Below the pieces are notes generated by a model. It was given only the letters and a program-made list of their open reading frames with translations, was not told the origin of the DNA and did no database searches. A DNA stretch of 64,000 bases from RPQJ01 sp963726665 (GTDB lineage Bacteria; Pseudomonadota; Gammaproteobacteria; Steroidobacterales; Steroidobacteraceae), in NCBI GenBank assembly GCA_963726665.1, contig CAVSDW010000011.1, forward strand, positions 248,001 to 312,000, read 5' to 3'. Shown piece by piece: positions 54,972-64,000 of the stretch (position 1 is its first letter; each line of letters opens with the position of its first letter). The position numbers and the translations under genes are program-made.

Positions 54972-57900
54972 CTACCCCTCGGCTCGCGGTGCATACACGA
55001 TCTCGACCCCGTCGCGGCCCACGATCTGCCCGAGCCGCTCCACCAGCTCGCGCGACGGCCGTACGGTCCATTCCTCGCCGAAGTGCACCAGCGCCGCAGC
55101 GTCGCTGCGCGCGTAGCGGATCGAGACCGAGCAGCGCCCGCCACGACTCGGCCGCAGGGCCTGCTCGATCTCGGAGACGAGCCTGCGTCCGTCCGCAGCC
55201 CGTTCGCCGCGCGGCCAGCGCAACACGACACGACGCGCGTACTGATCCCGCGCCTGGTCGACGTCCAGTATTCGCTTCGCCGAAACGCGCCAGTCCTCGA
55301 TGAAGTCGTCCCAGCGCAGACTGCCTTCCACCACGAGGATCGCGTCCTTGGCGACCAGCGCGCGGTACTGCTGGTAGACGTCCTCGAACAGGGTCACTTC
55401 GAGGCGCCCGCTGCGATCGTCGAGCACCAGGCTCGTCCGCCCTCCGCGCTTGCGAATCTCGAGCACCAGGCCGGCCACGGTCACGTTGCGGCCCGGCCCG
55501 CGCCAGCCGCCCTCGTTCGACCCGACCGGACGTGCGCCGCCGACGTCGGCGATCCTGCCACTGGTGATCGGCCGGAGTTCACGCTCGTATTCGGTGATCG
55601 GGTGGCCGGTGAGATACAGACCGAGCGTGTCGCGCTCTCCCGCGAGTCTCACGGCCTCGCCCCAATCCGGCAGCTTCTCGCGGGAAACGCCCGCTTCGTC
55701 TCCAGCGGACGCCGCGGGCTCGGCGAGCCCGAAGAGATCGTCCTGCCCGGCCGCCCGGGCCCTCGAGGTCTGGTCGGCCGCCTGCATCGCCCCGGGGAGC
55801 TGGTGCATCAGCGTCGCGCGATTCTCGCCCAGGGAATCGAGGGCGCCCGAGCGGACCAGTGCCTCGAGCACACGGCGGTTGACGCGGTTCAGGTCGAGGC
55901 GGCGGCAGAGGTCCCGCAGGTCCTTGAAACGCCCGCCCGTCGTGCGCTCGGCGAGCATGTTCTCGACCGCCGCCTGCCCCACGCCCTTGATGGCGCCCAG
56001 CCCGTAGCGGATCGCCTTCGGCCCGGAGACCGTGAACATGTACTGCGACTCGTTCACGTCCGGCGGCTCCACCGCGAGCGCCATGCGGTTGCACTCGTCG
56101 ATGATCGTGACGACCTTGTCGGTCTTGTCCATGTCGGAGGACAGCACCGCAGCCATGAACGCCGCCGGGTAGTGCGTCTTGAGCCACGCCGTCTGGTAGG
56201 AGAGCACCGCGTAGGCCGCGGAGTGCGACTTGTTGAAGCCGTAGCCTGCGAACTTCTCCATCAGGTCGAAGATGTGCGCGGCGTTCCCCTCGGCGACGCC
56301 GCGGGCGACGGCGCCGTCGACGAAGATCGAGCGCTGCTGCGCCATCTCCTCGGCCTTCTTCTTGCCCATGGCGCGGCGCAGGAGATCCGCGCCGCCCAGC
56401 GTGTACCCGGCCAGCACCTGCGCGATCTGCATGACCTGTTCCTGGTACAGGATCACGCCGTAGGTCGGGGTGAGCACCGGCTTCAGGTCCGGGTGCAGGT
56501 AGTCGATGCCGCCGCCCACCCGGCCGTGCTTGCGATTGATGAAGTCCTCGACCATGCCCGACTGCAGCGGCCCCGGCCGGAAGAGCGCAACCAGCGCCAC
56601 GATGTCGTCGAAGCAGTCGGGCTGCAGGCGCCGGATCAGGTCCTTCATGCCCCGCGATTCGAGCTGGAACACCGCCGTCGTCTCGCAGCGCTTGAGCAGC
56701 GCGTAGGTCGCGGGGTCCTCCATCGGAAGCATGGACATGTCGAGCGCGGCCTCGCCTGCCTCTGCGCGCCCCGCGTTGATGGTCTTCACGGCCCAGTCGA
56801 TGATCGTGAGCGTGCGCAGGCCCAGGAAGTCGAACTTGACCAGGCCCGCCGCCTCGACGTCGTCCTTGTCGAACTGCGTGACGACGGTGGTGCCGCCCTC
56901 TTCACGGTAGAGCGGCGCGAAGTCGGTGAGCACCGACGGCGCGATCACGACGCCGCCCGCGTGCGTGCCGGCGTTGCGCACCAGGCCCTCGAGCGAGCGG
57001 GCGAGGTCGATCACCTCGCGCACGTCATCCTCGTTCTTGTAGCGCTTGCGAAGCTCTTCCTCCTTCTCGAGCGCATCGTCGAGCGTGATGCCGAGCTCGA
57101 AGGGAATCAGCTTCGCGATGCTGTCGGCGAGCCCGTAGCTCAGGCCCAGCACGCGCGCGACGTCGCGCACCACGGCCTTCGCGGCCATGGTGCCGTAGGT
57201 GATGATCTGCGACACGCGGTCGCGCCCGTAGCGGTCGGCGACGTACTCGATGACCCGGTCGCGGCCCTCCATGCAGAAGTCCACGTCGAAGTCCGGCATG
57301 GACACGCGCTCGGGATTCAGGAAGCGCTCGAAGAGCAGGTCGTGGCGCAGCGGGTCGAGGTCGGTGATGCCGAGCACCCAGGCGACCAGCGAGCCAGCCC
57401 CGGAACCACGGCCAGGGCCTACGGGGACGCCGTTCTCGCGGGCCCAGCGGATGAAGTCCGCGACGATCAGGAAGTAGCCCGCGAAACCCATCTGGCAGAT
57501 GACGTCGAGCTCGCTCGCGAGCCGGGCCTCGTAGGCCTCGCGGCCGATCACGGGCGCCTTGGCCGACGGCGCCGCCACGGCCGGCGCGGCGAGGCGCGCG
57601 ACGAGCCCCTTGCGCGACTCCTCGCGCAGGAATTCCTCGGTGGTCTGTCCGGCCGGCACCGGATAGGCCGGCAGCGACGCCTTGCCGAGCCGCATCTCCA
57701 GGTTGAGCCGCTTCGCGATCTCGACCGAGTTCTCGATCGCCTCGGGAATGTCGGAGAAGAGCTTCTCCATCTCCTCGGGCGAGCGCAGGTACTGCTCCTC
57801 GCTGTAGCGTCTCGGGCGAGAGGCGTCTGCGAGCAGCGTGCCGTCCTGGATGCACACGCGCGCCTCGTGCGACTCGAAGTCGTCGCGCGCCAGGAACCGG

Positions 57901-58535
57901 ACGTCGTTGGTCGCGACCACGGGCACGCCCCGTGCCACGGCGAGCGCGAGCGACCCGGCGATGCACTCCTCCTCGCCCGGCCGCCCGGTGCGCGTCAGTT
58001 CCAGGTAGTACCGGTCGCCGAAGAGCGCGAGCCACGCGTCGAGCGCCGAGCGCGCCTCAACCTCGTGGCCGGCCACCAGCGCACGGCCGACGTCGCCATC
58101 GCGTCCACCGGAGAGCGCGATGAGGCCGGCCGTGGTGCCGGCATCGAGCCAGGAGCGGTTCAGCGTCGGGCCGTGCCGGCCCTGGCCTTCGAGATAGGAA
58201 CGCGTCACGAGACGCGTCAGGTTGCGGTAACCACGATCGTCCTGGCAGAGCAGCACCAGGCGGCTCGGCTCCGCGCGCTCGCCCTCTTCCCTGACGAGCG
58301 CATCGACACCCACCAGGGGCTTGAGCCCGCGCGCCTGTGCAGCGGTGTAGAACTTCACCAGCGCGAACAGGTTGCCCTGGTCCGTGAGCGCGACCGCGGG
58401 CATCCGCAGGCGCGCACAGGCGTCCACCAGGCCCTCGCGCAGGAGCTTGCCGTCCTTGTGCTCGCTTTCGACACGCACGACGCCATCCACGAGCGAATAC
58501 TCGGTATGCACGCGCAGGTGGACGAAACGTGCCAT
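54972..58535 (-). CDS. dnaE: DNA polymerase III subunit alpha
   Basis: DnaE is the replicative polymerase subunit. The 1187-residue protein begins MARFVHLRVHTEYSLVDG with the PHP domain. The polymerase core includes GRGSGAGSLVAWVLGITDLDP and the catalytic aspartates in PDFDVDFCMEGRD. The helix-hairpin-helix region contains YGLGAIKGVGQAA. The C-terminal OB-fold (NVTVAGLVLEIRKRGGRTS) and tau-binding region complete the family order. The length is close to E. coli DnaE (1160). It follows rnhB by 11 bases in the lpxB-rnhB-dnaE order. Confidence 0.97.
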   Translation of the reverse strand: MARFVHLRVHTEYSLVDGVVRVESEHKDGKLLREGLVDACARLRMPAVALTDQGNLFALVKFYTAAQARGLKPLVGVDALVREEGERAEPSRLVLLCQDDRGYRNLTRLVTRSYLEGQGRHGPTLNRSWLDAGTTAGLIALSGGRDGDVGRALVAGHEVEARSALDAWLALFGDRYYLELTRTGRPGEEECIAGSLALAVARGVPVVATNDVRFLARDDFESHEARVCIQDGTLLADASRPRRYSEEQYLRSPEEMEKLFSDIPEAIENSVEIAKRLNLEMRLGKASLPAYPVPAGQTTEEFLREESRKGLVARLAAPAVAAPSAKAPVIGREAYEARLASELDVICQMGFAGYFLIVADFIRWARENGVPVGPGRGSGAGSLVAWVLGITDLDPLRHDLLFERFLNPERVSMPDFDVDFCMEGRDRVIEYVADRYGRDRVSQIITYGTMAAKAVVRDVARVLGLSYGLADSIAKLIPFELGITLDDALEKEEELRKRYKNEDDVREVIDLARSLEGLVRNAGTHAGGVVIAPSVLTDFAPLYREEGGTTVVTQFDKDDVEAAGLVKFDFLGLRTLTIIDWAVKTINAGRAEAGEAALDMSMLPMEDPATYALLKRCETTAVFQLESRGMKDLIRRLQPDCFDDIVALVALFRPGPLQSGMVEDFINRKHGRVGGGIDYLHPDLKPVLTPTYGVILYQEQVMQIAQVLAGYTLGGADLLRRAMGKKKAEEMAQQRSIFVDGAVARGVAEGNAAHIFDLMEKFAGYGFNKSHSAAYAVLSYQTAWLKTHYPAAFMAAVLSSDMDKTDKVVTIIDECNRMALAVEPPDVNESQYMFTVSGPKAIRYGLGAIKGVGQAAVENMLAERTTGGRFKDLRDLCRRLDLNRVNRRVLEALVRSGALDSLGENRATLMHQLPGAMQAADQTSRARAAGQDDLFGLAEPAASAGDEAGVSREKLPDWGEAVRLAGERDTLGLYLTGHPITEYERELRPITSGRIADVGGARPVGSNEGGWRGPGRNVTVAGLVLEIRKRGGRTSLVLDDRSGRLEVTLFEDVYQQYRALVAKDAILVVEGSLRWDDFIEDWRVSAKRILDVDQARDQYARRVVLRWPRGERAADGRRLVSEIEQALRPSRGGRCSVSIRYARSDAAALVHFGEEWTVRPSRELVERLGQIVGRDGVEIVYAPRAEG

Positions 58536-58546
58536 GTCGGTTCGCG

Positions 58547-59176
58547 TCAGCGGGGAAGGCAGGATTGTACCGGGGCGAAGCTCCGGCGGTGCACCGGCGA
58601 CGGCCCGAGGCGCTGGAGCGCCGCGACGTGCGCCGCCGTCGGGTAGCCCTTGTGCACCGAGAAGCCATACCCCGGGTAGCGCCCGTCGAGTTCACGCATG
58701 TGCGCGTCGCGAGCGACCTTGGCGATGACCGAAGCGGCGCTCACGCTCGCGATCTTCGAGTCACCCTTCACCACCGCCTCGCCGGTGCATTCGAACCCGA
58801 GGCCGCGCAGGTCCGGGCAGCGGTTGCCGTCCACGATGACGTGCGACGGCGGAACCTGCAGCGCGAGCAATGCGCGGCGCATCGCAAGCATCGTCGCCTG
58901 GAGGATGTCGAGCGCATCGATCTCGGAGGCGTCCGCCCAGCCGAGTCCCCAGGCGAGGCTGCGCTCGCGGATGGTCGGGGCCAGGCGCTCCCGCCGCGCG
59001 GGCGAGAGCACCTTGGAGTCGGCCAGCCCGTCGATCACGCGGGACGGGTCGAGGATCACGGCGGCGGCGACCACGGGGCCGGCGAGTGGCCCGCGGCCCG
59101 CCTCGTCCACGCCCGCAGTGAGCGCGGGCCCGATCCAGTCGAAACCCACCTGCCGCGGGTCCGGGACGGTTCTCAT
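58547..59176 (-). CDS. rnhB: Ribonuclease HII
   Basis: RnhB cleaves RNA in RNA-DNA hybrids and removes misincorporated ribonucleotides. The 209-residue protein has the catalytic Asp-Glu in AGVDEAGRGPLAGPVVAAAV (about residues 20-39), DGNRCPD, and VKGDSKIASVSAASVIAKV with further acidic metal ligands. The ATG at 59176 overlaps the lpxB stop (ATGA). The placement between lpxB and dnaE is conserved. Confidence 0.96.
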   Translation of the reverse strand: MRTVPDPRQVGFDWIGPALTAGVDEAGRGPLAGPVVAAAVILDPSRVIDGLADSKVLSPARRERLAPTIRERSLAWGLGWADASEIDALDILQATMLAMRRALLALQVPPSHVIVDGNRCPDLRGLGFECTGEAVVKGDSKIASVSAASVIAKVARDAHMRELDGRYPGYGFSVHKGYPTAAHVAALQRLGPSPVHRRSFAPVQSCLPR

Positions 59177-60345
59177 GCCGGTCCGCGTCGTCCCGCGACG
59201 AGTTCGAGGATCGCTTCGGCCGCGCGGGCGCTGGCGTCCCGCCGCAGCGCGAGGTGGATGTCGGCAAATGCCGAGTCGAGCTCGCGCAGGTCCGCCCGTT
59301 CGAGCTGTCCGAGCACGGCGGGCCCAAGCACGTCGGGTCGAACCTCCGACTGGTAGTACTCGGGCACCAGCGGCCGGCCCGCGAGCAGGTTCGGTTGCGA
59401 GAAGTAATCCGTCTTGACGAGCCTCAACCCGCGCAGGAGCCAGTTCGTGAGCGGCGCGACACGGTAGGCGACCACCATCGGCCGCTTGACGAGCGTGGCT
59501 TCCAGCGTTGCCGTGCCGGAGGCGAGCAGTACCGCGTCGCTCGCGGCCATGCAGTCCTGCGCACGACCGTCGACGACACGGACCTCGACCCCGGGCGCGT
59601 GCGCCGCAAGGCTCTCGGAAAACGACCGGCGGGCCGCGTCGTTCGCCATGGCTGCCACAAACGAGATATCGGGGCGGCGCGATGCGATCCAGGCGATCGT
59701 CGCGGCGAACGGCGGGCCGAGTCGGCCGACCTCCGCGCGGCGGCTGCCCGGCAGGATCGCAAGCACGGGACCCTGCGCCTCGAGACCCAGCCCGGCACGC
59801 GCCGCCCCCCGGTCGCTCACGAGCGGAATACGGTCGGCGAGCGGGTGGCCGACGAACTCGGCGCGCACACCGTGCGCGCGGTAGAAATCGGCCTCGAACG
59901 GCAGCAGGCAGAGCACGAGGTCGACGGCCTCGCCGATCGTCCGCACCCTGCCCTGCCTCCAGGCCCAGACCTGGGGGCTGACGTACTGGACGGTCGGTAC
60001 TCCGCGCGACTTGAGCGCGGCCGCGACGCGCAGGTTGAACTCCGGCGAGTCGATGCCGATGTACGCGTCGGGAGCGCTGGAGACGAGGCGCGAGAGGAGC
60101 TCGCGCCGCAGCCGCAGCAGGCGCGGGAGGTGCCGCACGATTTCCGCGAGCCCCATGACGGCGAGTTCGTCGGACGCGTACCAGGCCGCGCAGCCGGCCG
60201 CCGACATGCGCGGCCCGGCGATTCCGTAGAACCGCGAACCCGGGGCGCGGGCCGCGAGGGCCTCCACCAGCGGCCCGCCGAGGTTGTCGCCGGACGCCTC
60301 GCCGGCGACGAGCCCGAACGATGCCGCCTGTGTCGCCGCGGTCAC
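59173..60345 (-). CDS. lpxB: Lipid A disaccharide synthase
   Basis: LpxB is a peripheral membrane GT-B glycosyltransferase that joins lipid X and UDP-diacylglucosamine. The 390-residue protein shows VAGEASGDNLGG (residues about 14-25), VMGLAEIVRHLPRL, IDSPEFNLRVA, YVSPQVWAW, ILPGSRRAEV and SGTATLEATL. It starts at a GTG at 60345, 16 bases after the lpxA stop. It provides the substrate for LpxK encoded at the left end of the window. Confidence 0.96.
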   Translation of the reverse strand: MTAATQAASFGLVAGEASGDNLGGPLVEALAARAPGSRFYGIAGPRMSAAGCAAWYASDELAVMGLAEIVRHLPRLLRLRRELLSRLVSSAPDAYIGIDSPEFNLRVAAALKSRGVPTVQYVSPQVWAWRQGRVRTIGEAVDLVLCLLPFEADFYRAHGVRAEFVGHPLADRIPLVSDRGAARAGLGLEAQGPVLAILPGSRRAEVGRLGPPFAATIAWIASRRPDISFVAAMANDAARRSFSESLAAHAPGVEVRVVDGRAQDCMAASDAVLLASGTATLEATLVKRPMVVAYRVAPLTNWLLRGLRLVKTDYFSQPNLLAGRPLVPEYYQSEVRPDVLGPAVLGQLERADLRELDSAFADIHLALRRDASARAAEAILELVAGRRGPA

Positions 60346-60361
60346 GACCCGGCAACCGCGC

Positions 60362-61141
60362 TCAGCGCACGATGCCGCGCGAGGCCCGCGGCAGGAAGTC
60401 CACCAGCGCCCGCAGCTCGGGCTGCTCCACGGCCAGGGCCCCGATCTGGCTGGACGCCTCGGCGAGCTTGAGGCCCGAGCGATACAGCAGCCGGAAGGCC
60501 GCGCGGATGTTGCGAACCTGCTCCGGCGTGAAGCCGCGCCGCTTGATGCCCTCGGCGTTGATGCTGTGCGCGCCCGCGGGCTGGCCGACGGCCATCACGT
60601 AGGGGGGCACGTCGAGGGTGACTGCCGCATTGTTGGCAATAAATGCGTGTACGCCGACCTGCACGAACTGGTGGATGCCGGAGAGCCCGCCCATGATGAC
60701 CCAGTCGTCGAGGTGCACGTGGCCGGCGAGCGTCGCGTGGTTCGCGAGCACGCAGTGGCTGCCCACCACGCAGTCGTGGGCGACGTGCGAGCAGGCCATG
60801 AAGAGGTTGTCGCAGCCGATGCGCGTGACGGCCTGGTCCTGCACGGTGCCGCGGTGGATCGTGGTGCACTCGCGGATCACGTTGCGGTCGCCGATCTCGA
60901 GACGCGTGGTCTCGCCGCCGTATTTCTTGTCCTGCGGATCCGCGCCGACCGAGGCGAACTGGAAGATCCGGTTGTCCTCGCCGATGCGCGTCGGCCCCTC
61001 GATGACGGCGTGCGGCCCGACGATCGTTCCACGCCCGATGGATACGCCCGCGCCGATCACGGCGTAGGCGCCGATCACGACGCCCGGCGCGAGCTCGGCA
61101 TCGGTCGCGATCACGGCCGTCGGATGGATCGAACCTGTCAT
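60362..61141 (-). CDS. lpxA: UDP-N-acetylglucosamine acyltransferase
   Basis: LpxA performs the first acylation of lipid A synthesis. The 259-residue protein is a left-handed parallel beta-helix built of hexapeptide repeats (IHPTAVIATDAELAPGVVIG onwards). The catalytic histidine block is FMACSHVAHDC, with ASVGADPQDKKYGGE and GGLSGIHQFVQVG, and a helical C-terminal domain (RRGFTPEQVRNIRAAFR). It is 27 bases downstream of fabZ. Confidence 0.97.
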   Translation of the reverse strand: MTGSIHPTAVIATDAELAPGVVIGAYAVIGAGVSIGRGTIVGPHAVIEGPTRIGEDNRIFQFASVGADPQDKKYGGETTRLEIGDRNVIRECTTIHRGTVQDQAVTRIGCDNLFMACSHVAHDCVVGSHCVLANHATLAGHVHLDDWVIMGGLSGIHQFVQVGVHAFIANNAAVTLDVPPYVMAVGQPAGAHSINAEGIKRRGFTPEQVRNIRAAFRLLYRSGLKLAEASSQIGALAVEQPELRALVDFLPRASRGIVR

Positions 61142-61168
61142 TCCCTGCCCCGCTTGCGACCCGCCGGG

Positions 61169-61615
61169 TCAGCCCGGCATGACCATCATCTCGGCACTGG
61201 CGACCTCGTTGCCGTCCACGGTCGCCGAGATCGAGTACTTCCAGATCGTGCGGATCCTGCGCTCCAGCACCGCCGTGAACTTCACCTGGTCGCCGGGAAC
61301 GACTGGACGCCGGAAGCGCGCCTTGTCGATACCCGCGAAATAGAAACGGACCGACTCGTCCGGGTAGACGCCCGCGGTCACGAAGGTGAGGATGCCCGCG
61401 GTCTGCGCCATGGCCTCCAGGATCAGCACACCCGGCATCACGGGGCGTCCCGGGAAGTGGCCGACGAAGAACTCCTCGTTCATGGTGACGTTCTTGAGCG
61501 CGACGATCCGCTCGCCGGACACGCACTCGAGGACCCGGTCCACGAGCAGCATGGGGTAGCGGTGCGGCAGGCGCCGCATGACCTCGTCGATGCCGAACCC
61601 GCCGGACTCACTCAT
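61169..61615 (-). CDS. fabZ: 3-hydroxyacyl-[acyl-carrier-protein] dehydratase FabZ
   Basis: FabZ dehydrates 3-hydroxyacyl-ACP in fatty acid synthesis and so competes with LpxA and LpxD for the same substrate pool. The 148-residue hot-dog-fold protein has LPHRYPMLLVDRVLE, the catalytic His and Glu in VGHFPGRPVMPGVLILEAMAQ (split between active-site helix and loop), and FAGIDKARFRRPVVPGD. It overlaps lpxD by 8 bases, the conserved lpxD-fabZ-lpxA order. Confidence 0.97.
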   Translation of the reverse strand: MSESGGFGIDEVMRRLPHRYPMLLVDRVLECVSGERIVALKNVTMNEEFFVGHFPGRPVMPGVLILEAMAQTAGILTFVTAGVYPDESVRFYFAGIDKARFRRPVVPGDQVKFTAVLERRIRTIWKYSISATVDGNEVASAEMMVMPG

Positions 61616-62648
61616 CGTCGTCGCCTCCCTTTATCGAGCCCGCGTCGCCCTCGAGGCGGCGTACGCGGCGCGCGAGCTCCTCGAGCCGGTTGAATCGCGC
61701 GGCATTCCGGTGGAAGTGCTTTGCCTCGTCCGCCCAGAGCGAACCCGAATAGGCGCCCGGCTTGCTGATCGACTTGAATACGGCCGTCCGGCCGGTCAAC
61801 GCCACGTCATCGCAGATCACGAGGTGTCCCGCGACACCGACCATGCCGCCGAGCATGCAGCGCTTGCCGATGGTCGTGCTGCCCGAAATCCCGACGCACG
61901 CGGCGATCACGGTGTGGGCGCCGATGTGAACGTTGTGACCGACCTGCACGAGGTTGTCGATCTTCACGCCGTCCTCGATCACCGTGCTTTCGATGGTGCC
62001 CCTGTCGATCGTGGAATTGCTGCCAACCTCGACGTCGTTGCCGATGATCACCGTGCCGACCTGCGGCACCTTGACGTAACCGTCCGCATCGGGCGCATGA
62101 CCGAAGCCATCCGCGCCGATGACACTGCCCGGCTGCAGTATGCAGCGCTCTCCGATGCGAACGCCCCGGCACAGCGTGACACGCGCCACGAGCTGCGTGT
62201 CATCGCCGATCTCGACGCCCTCGAGCACGACCGACCCCGGACCGATGGTCACGCGCCGGCCCACGCGCGCGCCGCTTGCGACGAACGCATTGGGCCCTAT
62301 CCACGCGGACGGGTCGACGTCCGCGCCCGCCTCCACGCACGCGCTCGGGTGGCGTCCGCCGGCGACGGACGGCTCGGCATACAGGAACTGGGCGATCCTG
62401 GCGTAGGTGGCGTATGGGTTGGCTGCAACCAGCACCGAGGCGGGGCAGTCGTCAGCCGACGCCGCGTGAAGCACCACGGCCGTGGCGCGCGTGCCCGTAA
62501 GGTGCTGTCGATAGCGCGGATTGGCGAGGAACGAGATCGAGCCCGGCCCTGCGCCCTGCAGCGTCGCGACGCGCTCTACGACCGCATCCGGGTCGCCGCG
62601 AAGCTCGCACCCGAAGCGGACGGCCAGTTCGGCGAGCCGCGCTGGCAT
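61608..62648 (-). CDS. lpxD: UDP-3-O-(3-hydroxyacyl)glucosamine N-acyltransferase
   Basis: LpxD adds the second acyl chain in lipid A synthesis. The 346-residue protein has an N-terminal uridine-binding domain (ISFLANPRYRQHLTGTRATAV near residues 38-58), a hexapeptide-repeat beta-helix and the catalytic histidine in NLVQVGHNVHIG. The C-terminal helix is a coiled-coil-like stretch, RFNRLEELARRVRRLEGD. It lies 22 bases downstream of the skp gene. Confidence 0.96.
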   Translation of the reverse strand: MPARLAELAVRFGCELRGDPDAVVERVATLQGAGPGSISFLANPRYRQHLTGTRATAVVLHAASADDCPASVLVAANPYATYARIAQFLYAEPSVAGGRHPSACVEAGADVDPSAWIGPNAFVASGARVGRRVTIGPGSVVLEGVEIGDDTQLVARVTLCRGVRIGERCILQPGSVIGADGFGHAPDADGYVKVPQVGTVIIGNDVEVGSNSTIDRGTIESTVIEDGVKIDNLVQVGHNVHIGAHTVIAACVGISGSTTIGKRCMLGGMVGVAGHLVICDDVALTGRTAVFKSISKPGAYSGSLWADEAKHFHRNAARFNRLEELARRVRRLEGDAGSIKGGDDDE

Positions 62649-62670
62649 GTCCGCGCCCCCGGCGGCCGGC

Positions 62671-63198
62671 TCAGGGCTTGCCCGGGGCGCCCTTGCGCGC
62701 CTGGAGTGCGGCGAGCACCTGGGCAGTGATGTCCACCGACGGGCTCGCGTAGAGCGCGTCGCCGACGACCACGTCGAGCCCAGCGGTCTTTGCGTAGGCC
62801 TGGACTTCCTGCAGCACCGAGCGCTGCAACTGGCCGAGCGCCTCGTTGCGGCGAACGTTCAAGTCCTCCATGAACTCGTTCTGCTTGCGGGCGAGCTCGC
62901 GCTGCCCGTCGCGCAGCGCCTTCTCGCTGCTGGCGCGCTCGTTGGCGGCCATGACGGCGCCGTCCTTCTGCAGCTTGTCTTCCCGGGCCTTCAACTCCTT
63001 CTGCTGGCTCTCCAGCTCGCGGCGACGCCCTGCGAACTCGCTCTCGAGCGCCTGGGACGCGGCCTGGGCCTGGGGCGACTCCTGCAGCAGGCGGGTGATG
63101 TTCACCACTCCCACCTTGGTTTCCGCCATTGCGGCGCCGAACGGCGCGAGGCTGGCGGCAAGCACTGCAAGGGAAAGTGTCGCTGTCTTGATTCGCAT
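62671..63198 (-). CDS. skp: Periplasmic chaperone Skp/OmpH
   Basis: Skp is a trimeric periplasmic chaperone that holds unfolded outer-membrane proteins before BamA. The 175-residue precursor has a signal peptide (residues 1-25, ending AMA-E), the start of the mature body TKVGVVNITRLLQESPQAQA, and long charged helices (about residues 48-130, rich in Glu, Lys, Arg and Gln) forming the coiled-coil arms. It is 13 bases downstream of bamA, the conserved bamA-skp-lpxD order. The ATG at 63198 is the only start that gives the signal peptide. Confidence 0.94.
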   Translation of the reverse strand: MRIKTATLSLAVLAASLAPFGAAMAETKVGVVNITRLLQESPQAQAASQALESEFAGRRRELESQQKELKAREDKLQKDGAVMAANERASSEKALRDGQRELARKQNEFMEDLNVRRNEALGQLQRSVLQEVQAYAKTAGLDVVVGDALYASPSVDITAQVLAALQARKGAPGKP

Positions 63199-63211
63199 GG
63201 ATCCGTAATCC

Positions 63212-64000
63212 TCAGAAAGCCTGGCCAATGGAGAACTGGAAACTCTCGGTCTCGTCCTTGTACACCGTCGCACTGCCCTTCTGGGGATTGAGCGGCAAGG
63301 CGTAGCTGAATCGGAAGACACCCATCGGCGCCAGCCACTGGACGGCCACGCCGGTCGAATAGCGAAGTTTATCAAGGTTGAAGTCGTAATTCTCGGGCGT
63401 GATGTTGTTCGGCCCGTAGAACTTCACGTTGTCGGTCGAAAACACGTAGCCGCCATCGAAAAACAGGCTGGCGCGCGCGGAATTCTTGAACTTTTCCGGC
63501 ATCGGGAGCAGGAGCTCGAACTGGTTGGTGAGCTTGATGTTGCCGCCATACGGGTTTCCGAAGGTGTCCTTCGGGCCGAGGGTGCTCGCCTTGTAGCCGC
63601 GCACGCTCTCCGCTCCACCGGCGAAGAAATTCCGGTAGGGCGGGATCGCCGTCGTGGAGCCGAGCGCCGCCGCGTAGCCGGCCTCGAAGTTGTTCATCAG
63701 CGTGAACCAGCGCGTCAGGGGCAGGAACTGCAGGTAGTCGTAGGTGAGCGAGTAGAACTCGACGTCGCTGCCCGGAATCGTGTACGCGAGGTTGACCGCG
63801 TGCCGCGCGCCGCGGTCCGCGAAGATCGACCGGTTGCGTGAGTCGTAGCCCCAGCCGACCGACAGCGGGAACGTGTCGAACTTCGTGCCGTAGTAGGTGT
63901 AGATGACGGGCGGAATACCCACCTTCGAATTCTGGGTATAGGTATTGCCGTTGTTCTGCACCCACTCGACCGTCTGCGCCGCGCTCTGGTAGGGATTCGT
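63212..64000 (-). CDS. bamA: Outer-membrane protein assembly factor BamA, partial (C-terminal part)
   Basis: The last 262 residues or so of BamA are in the window; the POTRA domains and first strands lie beyond the right edge. The visible part is the C-terminal beta-barrel (Omp85 family) with the conserved loop-6 motif in GGAESVRGYKAS, the strand LDKLRYSTGVAVQWLAPMG, and the C-terminal beta-signal FQFSIGQAF ending in Phe. BamA inserts beta-barrel proteins into the outer membrane and is essential. The frame is open through base 64000 with no start codon that would make it complete. Confidence 0.95.
   Translation of the reverse strand, partial: TNPYQSAAQTVEWVQNNGNTYTQNSKVGIPPVIYTYYGTKFDTFPLSVGWGYDSRNRSIFADRGARHAVNLAYTIPGSDVEFYSLTYDYLQFLPLTRWFTLMNNFEAGYAAALGSTTAIPPYRNFFAGGAESVRGYKASTLGPKDTFGNPYGGNIKLTNQFELLLPMPEKFKNSARASLFFDGGYVFSTDNVKFYGPNNITPENYDFNLDKLRYSTGVAVQWLAPMGVFRFSYALPLNPQKGSATVYKDETESFQFSIGQAF

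Noticed and set aside
54765..58646. A 1293-codon open frame on the plus strand opposite dnaE
   Set aside because: It is antisense to the unmistakable dnaE, Arg/His/Ala/Glu-rich and without domains; GC-rich codon use keeps the opposite frame open. The same applies to long frames opposite mfd (10857-14135), comEC (5163-7679), msbA (213-2669), eno/kdsA/pyrG (49972-52527) and sdhA (29633-31642).

Overview
The window is a GC-rich, gene-dense stretch of a proteobacterial chromosome. Gene content and order (bamA-skp-lpxD-fabZ-lpxA-lpxB-rnhB-dnaE-accA, pyrG-kdsA-eno-ftsB-ispD-ispF-truD, surE-pcm, rpoE-rseABC, exbBD-msbA-lpxK-kdsB) point to a gammaproteobacterium. The block lysS-prfB-recJ-rpfE resembles the Xanthomonas rpf neighbourhood, so I favour the Xanthomonas-like side of the class. 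No species can be named from the sequence alone.

Layout, left to right. 1-10456 (all minus): lipid A/envelope block of lolE-lolC-lolD, comEC, exbB-exbD, msbA, lpxK, a Trm112-like gene and kdsB, which runs off the left edge. 10624-14514 (plus): a small exported protein and mfd. 14540-32523 (minus): a PAS-GGDEF protein, then nagZ, rlmD, an exonuclease, acpS, pdxJ, recO, era, rnc, a DUF4845 gene, lepB, lepA, a glutaredoxin-like gene, rseC-rseB-rseA-rpoE, ygfX, and sdhE-sdhB-sdhA-sdhD-sdhC headed by a small SDHAF4-like gene. From 32523 to 15417 this is an unbroken co-directional series with many start/stop overlaps, linking succinate dehydrogenase and both its assembly factors to the envelope-stress sigma factor and to RNA and translation maintenance. 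32641-33504 (plus): ygfZ. 33505-35781: a small accessory interval with a methyltransferase and an outer-membrane beta-barrel protein, bordered by short repeated elements. 35782-42090 (minus): EamA transporter, lysS, prfB, recJ, rpfE-like. Then Mth938-like (plus), glycerate kinase, pcm and surE (minus), a DUF2058 gene (plus), and from 45919 to the right edge an all-minus block ending in partial bamA.

The strongest unusual signal is technical. At least six single-base frame disruptions fall in genes that should be indispensable or highly conserved (kdsB twice, prfB in addition to its programmed frameshift, recJ, truD, pyrG). There are four more probable ones at gene ends (lpxK start, comEC start, mfd end, GGDEF end). 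Each can be repaired by one base, usually by removing one base from a GC-rich run, and the repair often recreates a neat ATGA overlap or a sensible stop. I read this as residual indel error in the assembly, not biology. Coordinates for these genes are given for the reconstructed reading, with the as-written reading stated.

I found no tRNA, rRNA, CRISPR array, insertion sequence with a transposase, prophage or defence system. I see no convincing undescribed multi-gene system. The most biologically interesting items are the sdh operon carrying both SDHAF4-like and SdhE factors, a perfect 18-base inverted repeat between dnaE and accA, and the 33.5-35.8 kb accessory interval.
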